Source of the DNA: Raphanus sativus
Lineage: Eukaryota; Streptophyta; Magnoliopsida; Brassicales; Brassicaceae
DNA length: 64,000 nt
Direction of reading: 5' to 3'
NCBI RefSeq assembly: GCF_000801105.2
Contig: NC_079515.1
Span: 32,697,407-32,761,406 of the forward strand
Made by a program: the position numbers and the translations under genes. This document shows positions 36,039 to 47,165 of the stretch, piece by piece. Position 1 is the first letter of the stretch; the number at the start of each line of letters is the position of its first letter. Below the pieces are notes generated by a model. It made no database searches. It was not told where the DNA came from and saw nothing but the letters and a program-made list of their open reading frames with translations.

Positions 36039-37296
36039 TACAGAATTTCTCCGATAGTATTTATCAATTTCCTTGGTTTGCTATGCAAAGTAACCCCTAG
36101 CACATTATATTAAATGTTCATTTTCGGATGGCCGTCGCTGTCACTCACTTTTTCTTTTCTTCACGTGATAGTATAACTTGATGTAACAAACTGGTTCATT
36201 TTGAGGAACTGGATATAACCCACAAATTTCGAAATTCAGTTCAGTCAATGCCTTGTGAGTTGATTCATAAAGTACAGCTTGACTAGTATGTTTGTTATTT
36301 TGGTCTAGCTCACCTGAACAATGCAGATACACAGATAGTTGCACTCTATATATATTTCAAAATTATTAATCTTTTAAGATTTTTACACTCCAATTAAAAA
36401 CTATTAATTTCATTCAATTCAATTTATTCCATTTTTCTAAAAACAACAATAATTACAATTAGTCTAACCAAAAAAATCATACTGCAAAATACAGATGGTT
36501 TTAACCATCAAATTATTATTTTTTACATAAAAACTTGAAAATATCATTTAAAATAAAGCAAAAAATAATGGTGAATATCACTGGTCTCTAACGGAGGCGA
36601 CTTCACAGGCAATATTTTTATAACCTCCCTTCATTTCTTACAACTACCATTCACCATTATTTCTCGTACTCTCTTTGGAAGCATGCATGTTTGGCAAATT
36701 CCCATAGTTTGTCCATTAAAATATATGTTGGTTTCTTTCCGTTTTTTTTCTTCACACGGCTTTTAGATATTTAGACCGGGTCATTTTATCCATTGCCAAG
36801 TCTTGATTGATAATATCTCTTTTATTATCATATTGAGAAGGAGACGTGAAGATGATATATGGGAATGGGATCCAATATGTTTGAAACAAGTCTATGAATT
36901 TGTTATGGAAACTCCGGCCACCAATAAAACCACCATGGATTCAATATGAAAAAAAGAACTAGAGACAAGAGGAAGAGATACGATGTCGGTTAACCAATTT
37001 CTTTTCAACACTTATAATTTGATACAAAATTTTTGGTATCAAAATATTTGTTTGAAATCATGGAATGCATCTCCAAAAATCAGCAATATGAAGTTTCTTT
37101 ATTATATGGGCTCTTTATAATCGTCTAAATTTTTTCATTCCAATTTTTATTTTTTTATAGTTGAATCAATACATTGGATTCTAAACCTAAATATATTTGT
37201 AGATCTAAATTGAAATGAGAACAATGTAATACAATAAAAAGATAGGATATTTAAAGCGAGACAAAGATTTCAAGTTAGTAGGAAGCTCTATCATCA
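36039..37296. other. Intergenic DNA
   Basis: No gene recognised; the minus-strand frame at 36141-36344 has no known domain. Confidence 0.5.
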
Positions 37297-37305
37297 TTTT
37301 AGTTA

Positions 37306-38129
37306 GGGAAAATTTGGAGAAATACATTTGTATGACATTTTATTTTGAAAACTACACTTCTATTTTACTTTTTTGAAAACTACACTTCTATGTAAATAAA
37401 ATAACTAAATTATCCAATCTTGAAATCTATAATTATTATGGTGATTTTTAATATCTAAAAATAAAGAATATCTTCGCCTATGTCTTTTTTTCCAGTTGGT
37501 GGATATGTTGGATAATTACTCTAGTGATTTTGCCTTAGCATCAAAGTGTTTATTCTTCAGATTCTTTTGTTATAATGCGATGGTTTTGTAATTGCATCCA
37601 CGGGTTTTGAATTCTTTAATGAGGTTATCATTGTTATATTACTGCAGTTATCTTTCCTTAAAAATTGAAAATCATCTCTTTGGATCGTTTTTCTTTGTCT
37701 AGATTTTATATATATGCAAAATAACAATAAAATAAATAAAAGTTTTCAAAAATAAATAACAATCCAACTTTTATCCAATCTAAATCGGGTTATTGAATTT
37801 CAACAAAATTATATATGTTGGGTGAACAAAAATTGTTTTATGTGAGGAATGAAAGTTATTGACATATTGTGCAACGTTTTTTTGAAAGATTTATAAAATG
37901 ATTTGCAGACATAAACTTTAAACTTTGTTTACGAATTTCAAGTGCTATTTTATAATGGTGATAATAGTATTATTGAATTTGTGCTTTAGTTATTAAAACA
38001 AAAAAATTTAGTTAAGATATGGATAAAAATGTCTTATCACATTTACTAAAGTGTAGTTTTCAAAAAATAAAAGTTAAAGTGTATATTTCAGTTTTCGAAA
38101 TATAAATAGGGTATTTTTCAAATTGTCCC
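37306..38129. mobile_element. Non-autonomous Mutator-like element (824 bp)
   Basis: Terminal inverted repeats GGGAAAATTTGGAGAAATAC (left) and GGGACAATTTGAAAAATACC (right, reverse complement) are flanked by a perfect 9-bp direct repeat TTTTAGTTA (37297-37305 and 38130-38138). A 9-bp duplication is the mark of Mutator-like transposition. Inner GAAAACTACACTT blocks are also inverted. No transposase is encoded. Confidence 0.8.
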
Positions 38130-38174
38130 TTTTAGTTATATGTATTTATTTAGTTCAGTTATAATCTAAGTAAT

Positions 38175-38250
38175 AAATAAGTTTCAGTTGTTAAAAAAAA
38201 ATGAAGCAAAAAAATAAGTTTCAGTTGTTAAAAAAAAATGAAGCAAAAAA
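38175..38250. repeat. Two-copy tandem repeat
   Basis: A unit of about 37 bp (ATAAGTTTCAGTTG, an A-run, then TGAAGCAAAAA) is repeated directly next to itself. Confidence 0.85.
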
Positions 38251-38512
38251 TATTGCTAAAGTACTTTTTGTTTTATACATATCTCTATGGATAAAGTGGC
38301 TTTGGACATTGTCAGAAAGGGGATTATGAGCTTGAGTGTTCCAACCTCTCTCACCACATCACTAAAAAACCATTTAATGTTACACTTGGGTTATAATGGG
38401 CCTTTATCTCATCTTTTTATTTAATGGGCCTTCTGTTATCTATAAAACCCAACTTAGCTTTGAAACATGTTTTCTTTTTTCATTATGGAGCCGCCACTCG
38501 TGTTTGATTAAA

Positions 38513-39278
38513 GGGTTTACTGGTTTTCCCGCTACCACCCGCAAACGCAGTTTTTACGGTTGGTAGCGGTTGATAGCGTTTCAAAACAATCATACAAACC
38601 GCTACAAATCGCTTTAAACCGCTCCGAACATCTTAAAATCAAAAGCTGATTCCAGTTAGCATTTGCGATTGCGGGCAGTTACAGTTGGATAAAAAAATAT
38701 TAAACTTTTTTTTCTAAATATTTTAAACTTAAAAATTTAAAATTTAAAATATTATAAATAAAAATATATACACATTTTATATATTAATTTAAATTCACAA
38801 ACAATATAGTATTTTTTTATAAAAACTTTAAAGTAGCTATTCATCATAATTTTTTAAAGTTAATATACATACATATATAAAGATATACACATATATAAAA
38901 AAGAAACAAAATATTCTTTATAAGTTTTAATATAAATCTTCATAAAATATATTAAAACTATAACTTTCAACTACTTAAAAAATTAAAAATAAACTTAATA
39001 TTATTATTAATCATATTATATTAACAGTTATTATATTTTATCACAATAGTATGTTTTTTATATTTTATAATATTATAATATGTTTATATTGATAATTTAT
39101 TATTAAACCGCTGCAATGTCTCATAATCAACCAGTCACAAACATCCCGCAAACGCAACAATTTTTAAACGTTACGCCAGTCATACAAAACGCCATGTAAC
39201 ACTTGAAACCGCAACACCCGCACCCGCAGACTCCCGCACCCGCAACCGCAATCCACTGCGTTTGAACCAATCAGGCCC
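38513..39278. mobile_element. hAT-like MITE candidate
   Basis: The left end GGGTTTACTGGTTTTCCCGC and the right end (reverse complement GGGCCTGATTGGTTCAAACG) are weakly inverted. The flanks are rich in CCGCAAACGC and CCGCTAC words and the centre is AT-rich, a structure I know from mustard-family hAT relatives. I could not find a convincing 8-bp target duplication. Confidence 0.45.
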
Positions 39279-39720
39279 TAAATTACCAATTTGCCATGCC
39301 CATTCTTGTCACAAAAACGCGTGACATCATTATAGCGTTCCGTATATATAACAAGATATAGATTATTCAATAAGTTCGTCCATATGAGTGTACTTTAAAT
39401 CATACTTTACCCAAAAAGAACACAAAAATCGTTACAGAGTACGGCTGCCTGTAGCTAATGATTCTATATTTTCGTAATGCAGTTGTGTTCTTGTGCAAGA
39501 AGCGGCATTAAAATAGAAGCCTAAGATTTTTTTTTTTTTTTTGACATGAAGCCTAAGATTTATTTATAAACGTTAAAAAATGAATTTCCATTTATCAAAA
39601 TTTTTAAATCTACTTAACTGACTTATATTTTTATTCGTAGAAACCTCGAGGTCCATATATATATATAGAACATGTGTAAAGAAGTTGGTGAAAATATTAT
39701 CATTAGTGTTAAACCAAACA
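39279..39720. other. Intergenic DNA
   Basis: No gene recognised between the hAT-like candidate and the retroposon. A T-run lies near 39,528-39,541. Confidence 0.5.
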
Positions 39721-39737
39721 AAAAGGATTATCAATAA

Positions 39738-40493
39738 AAACAGTCTACTAGTTACTGCGAATATCTCTCTCTAAAATATCGCTCTAACCTTTTTCTAGTT
39801 TTCTCCAGTGATAAACGCGTTTCCGGCCGGCGGAGTGGCGTCTTTTGCCACCGCCGGTCCGGCTTAAGTCTTTTATTTTTTCTGTTTTGTGTATACGCGG
39901 TGAGGGAGATGGATTTTGCTATCTCTCCGTTTAGTAGTTTAGTTTTGACTCCGGGACGGAGGGTTTCAGATAAACCGCCGTCGCTGGCTTTTGACTCCGG
40001 GGAGTAGAGGATTGTTCAACCTCGCGCCGCCGGCTTGTGTTTGGGGTTTGATTGGGTGAACGGCTCTGTTTTCAGTTTCACGACGTGGCTAGCCATGGAT
40101 GAGATCTCGACAGGCGATGAAGCTCTCCACTGGGTGATGCTACGGCGAGGAAGACGGAGGCTGTTGTTGTAGTGGTGTGTTTTCGCTTCTGGTGGCTTGC
40201 GATGAAATATCGGCGATTTCTGTTTCCGGCGGTGGTTTCTCGAAGCATCGAAGCGGTGGAATTGATGGGAGCAACGAGACACGTGTCTCCCCTGTCGGTG
40301 GGATGACACACGTGGAGACAGAAGTCCTGTGATGGACTCTGTGTTAGTTAATGTGGACCTTATTCGGTGGGCCTTTGTTTGGACTGTTGGGCTTCGTCCT
40401 AATTATAAGTCCCAGTGTGTATGCCCTTTATGGGATTTTATGTATTTCGAACGGGACTTTGCCTTTTTAATAATATTATCTTAGATGGAAAAA
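39738..40493 (+). mobile_element. Sadhu-like short retroposon with poly(A) and TSD
   Basis: A 17-bp direct repeat AAAAGGATTATCAATAA at 39721-39737 and 40494-40510 encloses a non-coding element ending in TTAGATGG and an A-run. This is the product of target-primed reverse transcription. There is no long sense-strand frame. The minus-strand frames at 40,016-40,311 are incidental. It shares its 3' end and length with the split retroposon at 23479-31167. Family name inferred. Confidence 0.75.
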
Positions 40494-40510
40494 AAAAGGA
40501 TTATCAATAA

Positions 40511-41839
40511 TGGTTAAGAGATGTTCATTGGATGAATATTGTTTTCCGGATTAGGTTTAGTAATATGAGGATCTACTCTGTTTTGCGGTCCAAAAATACA
40601 TCACTCATTCCCACGAGCATGAACCGTACGAACTTCTAGATATTTCAATTTTCCATGAATCTGCGGTCGACCTTTTTGACTACACTCTCACGTGCGCAAC
40701 AAAATGAAGTTTACGGCGCACATTCCTCAAGAAAGAATTAGTTAAGTAACTGAACGATACTTGGGGGAGAAAATATAGACATAGGAGTCGAATTCGCACG
40801 AGTGGGGTTACTGGTTTCGCGTGACAAACGAGTCCTCGGCCGAGTGCATGGGCCACGGTCACCGTCATATGGTACCTAACAAGTAGTGGGTCCTAGAAGT
40901 CATGTTGAGTGTTTGTTTAAATCACAACCGTCCATCGCTATCACTCCTTTAATACGTTTCTTTTGTTGACCCTCTTCTTCGTGTCTACAATTGTGAAATT
41001 TTGAGCGAAAAATTGAGTTTACTAATGTCACCAGGCTGTGGGACTTCGCGCTTCCATCTCTTTACAATCTTCGTTAACTAACCGCTAAAAATCTTTGGAG
41101 ATTCCTTTTCTAATGAAATGAAATTGAAGAGATGTTCCTTGAAAAAGAAAAAAATAATGTTAAAACGCTTGCAAGTTCCGTTAAAAATAATTTATATGAA
41201 GTGAATTTAAAGGATTGTATTACAAAATCAAATCCAAATAAAAATGATCAACTAAAATATATTTACATTTTTATCAATGACAAACAAAAACCTAGTAATT
41301 CTAAAACTGAAAACTACCAATCTATTTTCCACAGCTAGATCTGTTTTTTTTTCTACAATCAAGTAAGCTAAAAAATAATTTTGATTTCATAAGTTAAGAA
41401 ATTACTAGTATTTAACTAAAATTATTTGATGGAAGCTATGGTGTTTATATTTATTTTCTTTCCTAACAAATTTCAATGATAATAGATACATAATGTTTAG
41501 ACATTTATCACAGACTCACAGTCATTTTCTTCAATTTGACTGGAAAAACAACAATCGTTTTAAATGATAAAAAGAAACCTAATCATTTTAGCTAATGACG
41601 TAAATAGTAAAACAGTCAATTATTTTAATGAAGTGGGTCATATTTAATTAAACGTCAAAAGCAGTAATCTTCTGCGAAAACCCGGTCATTAAACATTCTT
41701 TGGTTATACCGCCATTGATGTAAACGTGGCAATAATACACACGTGCGGGTGCGTGCGTGTGTATATATATCTCACAAACGTTACATAATAACATAGATAG
41801 ACTCTTTAATCAAATCAAAGAGAAGAAGAAGAAGAGGAA
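40511..41839. promoter_or_regulatory. Intergenic and promoter region of At5g65300-like gene
   Basis: No gene recognised. Near the right end ACACGTG (41,738-41,744, G-box-like) and TATATATAT (41,762-41,770) lie about 100 and 78 bp before the ATG at 41840, a credible core promoter. The frame at 41132-41338 has no domain. Confidence 0.45.
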
Positions 41840-42274
41840 ATGGAGTGCAGAAAACACAAGCACGAAGGGAACAGAGGAGTATGCCCTTCTTGTTTAAGGG
41901 ATAAACTCTCTCGTCTACCTAACACGACGCCGTACTACATCATCAACCGATTCGATTCCTCATCCACCTCCACAACCGTTTCGTCTTCTCCGTCGTCGTC
42001 GCCGCCGGTCAAGGATCACCACCGGAGAGCTGGATCGATGTCGTTCGCCGTGAGCGAAGCGTTGAGTGGTAATCTACTGATGGAAGGACTGAAGAAAAGC
42101 AGATCTATGGCTCCTAGGGATTCGTATATCGTTACTGATTCGAAGAAGAAGGAGACGAAGAAGAAGAGTGGTTTTTGGAAGAAGTTGCTTCATCTGAGAG
42201 GGAAAGGCGGCGGTGGTGGTGGTGGTGGTGGCGACGTCGGTGGGTTGGTTACTTCACGGCAACCCGTGTTTTAA
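41840..42274 (+). CDS. Small basic protein, At5g65300-like, unknown function
   Basis: A single-exon gene of 144 residues, assigned by position and resemblance to At5g65300 (from memory); function unknown. The N-terminus has a Cys/His pattern, MECRKHKH then VCPSCLRDKL, which might bind metal. A serine-rich stretch follows (about residues 38-55), then SMSFAVSEALSGNLLMEGL. The C-terminus is basic (SKKKETKKKSGFWKKLLHL) and continues into a run of nine glycines coded by GGT repeats, then ends SRQPVF. There is no signal peptide or membrane segment. The start is supported by the purine-rich leader and the C-x-x-C-containing N-terminus. Confidence 0.82.
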   Translation: MECRKHKHEGNRGVCPSCLRDKLSRLPNTTPYYIINRFDSSSTSTTVSSSPSSSPPVKDHHRRAGSMSFAVSEALSGNLLMEGLKKSRSMAPRDSYIVTDSKKKETKKKSGFWKKLLHLRGKGGGGGGGGGDVGGLVTSRQPVF

Positions 42275-42786
42275 CTAAATCACGTTTATTTTTTCTTTTC
42301 TCTCAAATGTTTTCTATTTTGATTGTGTACAGTTACGAGATTAAAAAAGGTCTAATGGTGGAAAGTAATGATCTAAGTGATTTTTTTCTGATAGTGTGAA
42401 ATTAGTGTTTAGTTTCTTTATAATTTCAATTTTGACTAAAGAAACGTATAAAAGCTTAATGGGATTTTTCGATTTTGATCTTCACCTACAAATCCGTGAT
42501 TTTTCTTTATCATTTCATCTTAATGTGTTTATTTTTGTATTTTTGCAATCCATCCACCTAATGACTAGCTCATCTCACGTGTTATTTTTTCTTTATTGAT
42601 ATCATAAATTTGATTTCTCTAAAGAGACTTGCAGGTTACAACAGACTTGTTTACGAGTTTTTTTTTTAATATACGATCCAACCGTTATAACCTGTAACAT
42701 ATTTCTTTAAGAAATCAAAGTTGGTTCTCCATTAGTTTCCATAAGTTGTTTTAGTATATACAGTCCAACATTGTATAACATGTTCC
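42275..42786. other. 3' flank of At5g65300-like gene
   Basis: T-rich sequence with short frames only; the start probably holds the 3' UTR. The word AGAGACTTGCAGG near 42,622 resembles one near 46,803 inside the Harbinger element's right end. Confidence 0.45.
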
Positions 42787-43875
42787 TAAGACCATGATTA
42801 TCGCCGTATGTTATATTGGGTATCAGAATAAATGAGCAATTAAAGAAAAGAAAAAATGGCAATTATCACTTAAGACGTATCTTAATTAAACGACAAAAGA
42901 CACGGATGCTATTTGCCACGCGTCGCATTATAGCGCATTTGGGAGGAGAAAACGAGGGGAGCAAAGATCAGTTTCATCTCATCGACGAAGTCAAGCAAAT
43001 CGTCGGTTCCTCTCCTTCTCTACTCCGAATCAAATCTCCGGTTCATCTCCTACTCGACGACGAATGAAATCGACGGCTGCTCTCCTTCTCAAAGAGGAAT
43101 AAAATCGAGGCCTTCTCTCCAACTCGAAGACGAATCAAATAAGAGGTGTCTCTGTTCGTGGACGAGGAATCAACTCATCGGAGACCAATTTACTCTCCGG
43201 CGGTTCCGAGACCGCAAGCTTGAGAGCCGAAGACGACGCATCAGTTTAACTTCAACTCGCAGAAAGGTTTCAAGCTCACTATTATTTGTGTTTCTGATAA
43301 TGATTTGCGTTTTTGATAATGATATATTGGTTCATATTGGTTCACTGATCATATCTATTAATTTTGATATGTTTCTGTGTCGAGGTCACGAGAGATTAGG
43401 AAGGTTTGTCATAAACAAGGACGATCAGAGATGGATCATGAGAGATGAGCAAGGCTGATCATAAACAAAGACGACACGAGCAATACAGGTAAATCATTTA
43501 TCTTTGCTCCATTCTGGTTATGGGTGAACCTCGACAATAAATGATGCTGGTTGAGTATTAGAAATTGTTGAATTTAGGTAATTAATGTTCTGGTTAGAGA
43601 AAGATTGTGGTTAAAGCTTGGTAATAAATGGATAGGAATCGATGTAGATGTTGTGATGAATGTTTTAGATAAATGTCAAGTCTGTATGGTTGTGATGAAT
43701 GTTTTAGATATCTGTCTTGTCTTTATGGTTGCTCTTCACTTCCTTTTATTAAACACGGGTCCTCCTTCTCTTCTTTATCATCTTTCAAACATTGCTCATC
43801 TCTGCTCATCTCTTCTGTCTTCTCATTCTTCTCTTCGTTATCATCTTTTAAACACGTCTCTCCCTTCTCTTCGTT

Positions 43876-44742
43876 ATGGCTTATAACACACACCCATCAA
43901 ATTTTGTTGACCTTCTCAATAGTCAACAAGATACTGTGTTTGAGTTAGGAGAAGATACTGTGTTTGGCACACAGCAAAGCGAGGAGCATCCAAACGTTGG
44001 TGACACTCCTTCAGGGCGTAAAGAACGAAGAACATGGACGCATACAGATGACATAGTCCTCATCAGCTCTTGGCTAAACACGTCAAAAGATCCCTTAGTA
44101 GGCAATGAGCAACGTTCTGATTCTTTTTGGAAAAGAATTGCCGCTTACTTTGCGGCAAGCCCGAAGATTGGAGTGGGTGAAGAGAGGGAGCATGGTAACT
44201 GTAAGCAAAGGTGGCACAGGATCAATGATCAGGTTAGCAAGTTCTGTGGCACGTATGAGAAAGCCACCAGGCTCAAAACTAGCGGCCAAAACGACAATGA
44301 TGTTCTCAAGGCATCTCATGAGATCTTCTTAAACAACTATAAGAAGAAATTTACACTTGAACATGCGTGGAAGGAGCTCAGATATGATCAGAAATGGTGT
44401 AGCCTGAGCACTTCCAAAACGGACAGAAGCTCTAAAAGGAGGAAGTGTGATGAAGGTGCACAATCCTCAGCCTCTCACGCCTCTGAAACCAATACTGGTG
44501 AACCTGATGTTAACATTCGCCCCCCGGGTGTTAAGGCTGCAAAGGGGTATGGTAAGAAGACCAAGGCGGGGAAGGTACTGGCTGAGTATCAGGGTATGTG
44601 GGAAATCAAGAAAGAGGAATTGACTATCAAAGCAAACACGACGAAAATGAAGCTACTTGAAAGGCTATTTGCAAAACCTGAACCGCTTACTGAGAGTGAA
44701 GAAGTTGTGAAGAACAAGCTCATCAATGAGTTGTTTAATTAG
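43876..44742 (+). CDS. Myb/SANT-like protein of the Harbinger element
   Basis: A 288-residue single-exon protein of the class that brings Harbinger transposase to the element's ends and to the nucleus. The trihelix/SANT-like domain (about residues 50-130) shows RRTWTHTDDIVLISSWLNTS, FWKRIAAYF and NCKQRWHRINDQVSKFCGTY. A basic stretch DRSSKRRKCDE (about 183-193) is a likely nuclear signal. The C-terminus is a charged helix (EIKKEELTIKANTTKMKLLE). Such proteins are often annotated as NAM-associated or wrongly as glutathione S-transferase T3-like. The 5' leader may contain further introns; the first ATG in frame was used. Confidence 0.88.
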   Translation: MAYNTHPSNFVDLLNSQQDTVFELGEDTVFGTQQSEEHPNVGDTPSGRKERRTWTHTDDIVLISSWLNTSKDPLVGNEQRSDSFWKRIAAYFAASPKIGVGEEREHGNCKQRWHRINDQVSKFCGTYEKATRLKTSGQNDNDVLKASHEIFLNNYKKKFTLEHAWKELRYDQKWCSLSTSKTDRSSKRRKCDEGAQSSASHASETNTGEPDVNIRPPGVKAAKGYGKKTKAGKVLAEYQGMWEIKKEELTIKANTTKMKLLERLFAKPEPLTESEEVVKNKLINELFN

Positions 44743-45178
44743 GTGAAGTCTAAGTCTAAGTTTAAGTTTAACTCGTGTAGTTGTTGTTTCTTGTGTTCTC
44801 TGTCTCAGCTTCTTAATTATATAAATGCATCATCTTGTGTCTTTTGTCTCAGCTTCTTAATTATAGAAATGCATAATTATATAAATGCATAAATGCATAT
44901 GGTTACTAATCTTATAAATGCTTGTTTCAGGTCAGCTCAATGTCACGGGAGTGAAGCCTTGTGGGAGTGAAGTCTTGTGGGAGTGAAGTCACGGAGTGTA
45001 GTCATGTGTCTGTCATGTGTAGTCTTGTTTGTGTCTGGAGAATTGCTTGTTGTTATGTGTCACGTTTTGTTTGTGTCTGTCATGTGTCACGTTTTGTTTG
45101 CTTTGTGTCATGTTTTGTTTTGTTTGTCTTGTGTCAGTATGTGTCACAAGAAAGTTAAACAAAACAATTATCTATTTC

Positions 45179-45187
45179 TATATAAAG
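45179..45187 (+). promoter_or_regulatory. TATA box of the Harbinger transposase gene
   Basis: TATATAAAG lies 135 bp before the chosen ATG at 45322; between them is a CT-rich leader with ACACTTCAAACAA-type repeats. This supports the downstream ATG over the in-frame ATG at 44977. Confidence 0.55.
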
Positions 45188-45321
45188 TTCATCTCGTCTC
45201 TCGTTCTCTACACACATCAAACAATTCTCTCATTTTCTACACACTTCAAACAACTCTCTCATTCTCTTTCTATCGTTCTTCTCTGTCTCGACATTTCATC
45301 AAACAATTCTCTCAATTAACT

Positions 45322-46641
45322 ATGGCATCTGGTTCTCATAATACTTTTGAAGAATCAGAAGAATCAGAAGATGATATGTTTGATCAATACTTTGATCAAT
45401 ATTCTGATCAGTTTTTCGAAAAACTTACCATTGATTATGCTAATCAACTGGAAGAAATAGAAAACAGAAAAAAAAGAATTCATATCGAAAGAAATCGGGA
45501 AGAAGGCGATCAACGTTTATGGAATGATTATTTCAGTGAAACTCCAATATATCCTGAAAATATATTCCGACGACGATTTAGAATGAAGAAGCCATTGTTC
45601 ATGCATATTGTTGATCGACTCTCCAATGAAGTTCAATACTTTCGACAAAAGAAAGATGCTCTCGGAAGGCTTAGTCTCTCTCCACTTCAAAAGTGTACAG
45701 CAGCCATTCGTGTCTTGGCATATGGTTCTAGTGCTGATGCTGTTGACGAATACCTCCGACTTGGTTCAACTACTACTCGGGCATGTCTGGAACATTTTGT
45801 GGAAGGAATAATAAATTTATTCGGCGATGAGTACCTAAGAAGACCAACACCGGATGATCTTCAACGTCTACTTGATGTTGGTGAGTATCGTGGATTTCCC
45901 GGGATGATAGGAAGCATCGATTGTATGCATTGGGAATGGAAGAATTGTCCCACCGCTTGGAAAGGGCAATATGCACGTGGTTCGGGAAAACCCACAATCG
46001 TTTTAGAGGCGGTTGCTTCGTATGATCTATGGATATGGCATGCGTTTTTTGGACTTCCAGATACCTCAAATGATATCAATGTTCTTGATCGCTCACCTGT
46101 TTTCGATGACATAATATATGGTCAAGCTCCGAAAGTCAATTTCTCTGTCAATGGAAGAGAGTATCATATGGCTTACTATCTCACCGACGGTATTTATCCG
46201 AAATGGGCGACTTTCATCCAATCTATTCCACTACCACAAAGTGAGAAAGCGGTGGTATTTGCTAAAAAACAAGAAGCTTACCGAAAAGATGTCGAGCGTG
46301 CTTTTGGAGTCTTGCAAGCTCGCTTTGCGATTATTAAGAACCCAGCACGTTTTTGGGATAAAGCCAAAATTGGGATGATTATGAGAGCATGCATTATACT
46401 CCATAACATGATAGTTAATGACGAACGAGATGGATACAATGTTGTTGATTTTTCAGATTTCGAAGAAGACACCAGAAGTTCACATGTCGATCCCGAACTT
46501 GAGGACGTAATGCCTCCAAGTATGGCCACAATGATGGGTGTTGAAACTACAATTCGTGATGAACAAATGCATCGACAACTGAAAGCTGATTTGGTCGAAC
46601 ATATATGGAATAAATTTGGATCAGATGAAGACAACAACTGA
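45322..46641 (+). CDS. PIF/Harbinger DDE transposase
   Basis: A 439-residue DDE_4-type nuclease that cuts and pastes the element. The N-terminus has an acidic, Asp/Gln-rich stretch (about 11-30) and an HTH-like region (FRRRFRMKKPLFMHIVDRL, 82-100; SPLQKCTAAIRVLAYGSSAD, 120-139). The catalytic acids are visible: D200 in MIGSIDCMHW, D289 in AYYLTDGIYPKW and E325 in RKDVERAFGVLQ. The tail (VEHIWNKFGSDEDNN) is complete. The open frame extends upstream to 44977, but that part is Cys/Val-rich and unlike the family. The ATG at 45322 lies after a TATA box and begins MASGSH, so it is preferred. Confidence 0.93.
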   Translation: MASGSHNTFEESEESEDDMFDQYFDQYSDQFFEKLTIDYANQLEEIENRKKRIHIERNREEGDQRLWNDYFSETPIYPENIFRRRFRMKKPLFMHIVDRLSNEVQYFRQKKDALGRLSLSPLQKCTAAIRVLAYGSSADAVDEYLRLGSTTTRACLEHFVEGIINLFGDEYLRRPTPDDLQRLLDVGEYRGFPGMIGSIDCMHWEWKNCPTAWKGQYARGSGKPTIVLEAVASYDLWIWHAFFGLPDTSNDINVLDRSPVFDDIIYGQAPKVNFSVNGREYHMAYYLTDGIYPKWATFIQSIPLPQSEKAVVFAKKQEAYRKDVERAFGVLQARFAIIKNPARFWDKAKIGMIMRACIILHNMIVNDERDGYNVVDFSDFEEDTRSSHVDPELEDVMPPSMATMMGVETTIRDEQMHRQLKADLVEHIWNKFGSDEDNN

Positions 46642-46932
46642 GCTCGAATAAATAAATTTGGATCTTTTATAATGTTTTGTATAATAAATAAATTTGTTAT
46701 TGTGTTTTTTTTTAAATCCATGTTTTAAATGTTATCTTTTATAATGTTTTCTATAATAAATAAATTTTATTTTTATTTAAATTTTTTAAGAACTCCAAAA
46801 TAAGAGACTTGCATTGGAGGATCTAAATATTCGGGTATCTTATATAAGTCTCTTATTCTCACATTAACTACTAATATTATTAAAAAATAAATAAGACACC
46901 CATTTTGAATATCAGGGATAATCATGGTCTAA

Positions 46933-47165
46933 TAACTGTAAGCATATGAAGCCCAAAACAAAAAAAGAAGCCCACAACAAAAAGGGGCCACCCTTTAACT
47001 CCAAATGCTCAGTTGTGAGTTTTGGTAACATTTCATGTTAGCATTTTCTTTTTCATCACTGATTTGTAATTTTTCTCTATACTATAGTCTATAGTGAACA
47101 AATCTGATGCTTGCTCTTTTTGCTTTCTCTCACTCAGCTTTCACCAATCTTTTTATCAAATTTCA
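46933..47165. other. Spacer between Harbinger element and LMBR1-like relic
   Basis: Short unannotated stretch; it may hold the former 3' UTR of the LMBR1-like gene, which lies on the minus strand. Confidence 0.4.

Larger units (their letters stand above)
42790..46929 (+). mobile_element. PIF/Harbinger transposon, 4.1 kb, apparently complete
   Basis: The ends share the inverted repeat GACCATGATTATC (left at 42790; right end GATAATCATGGTC at 46917-46929). The 3-bp target duplication TAA is at 42787-42789 and 46930-46932. Inside lie two genes in one orientation, a Myb/SANT-like DNA-binding protein and a DDE transposase. Both are needed for mobility of PIF/Harbinger elements. Both frames are uninterrupted, so the copy may be young and autonomous. 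Confidence 0.92.

Noticed and set aside
40016..40311. Minus-strand frames of 77-97 residues
   Set aside because: They lie antisense in a non-coding retroposon with poly(A) and target duplication; no domain.
44977..45321. N-terminal extension of the Harbinger transposase
   Set aside because: Cys/Val-rich with repeats of VMCHVLF-type words, unlike the family, and lying upstream of a good TATA box; treated as leader sequence.
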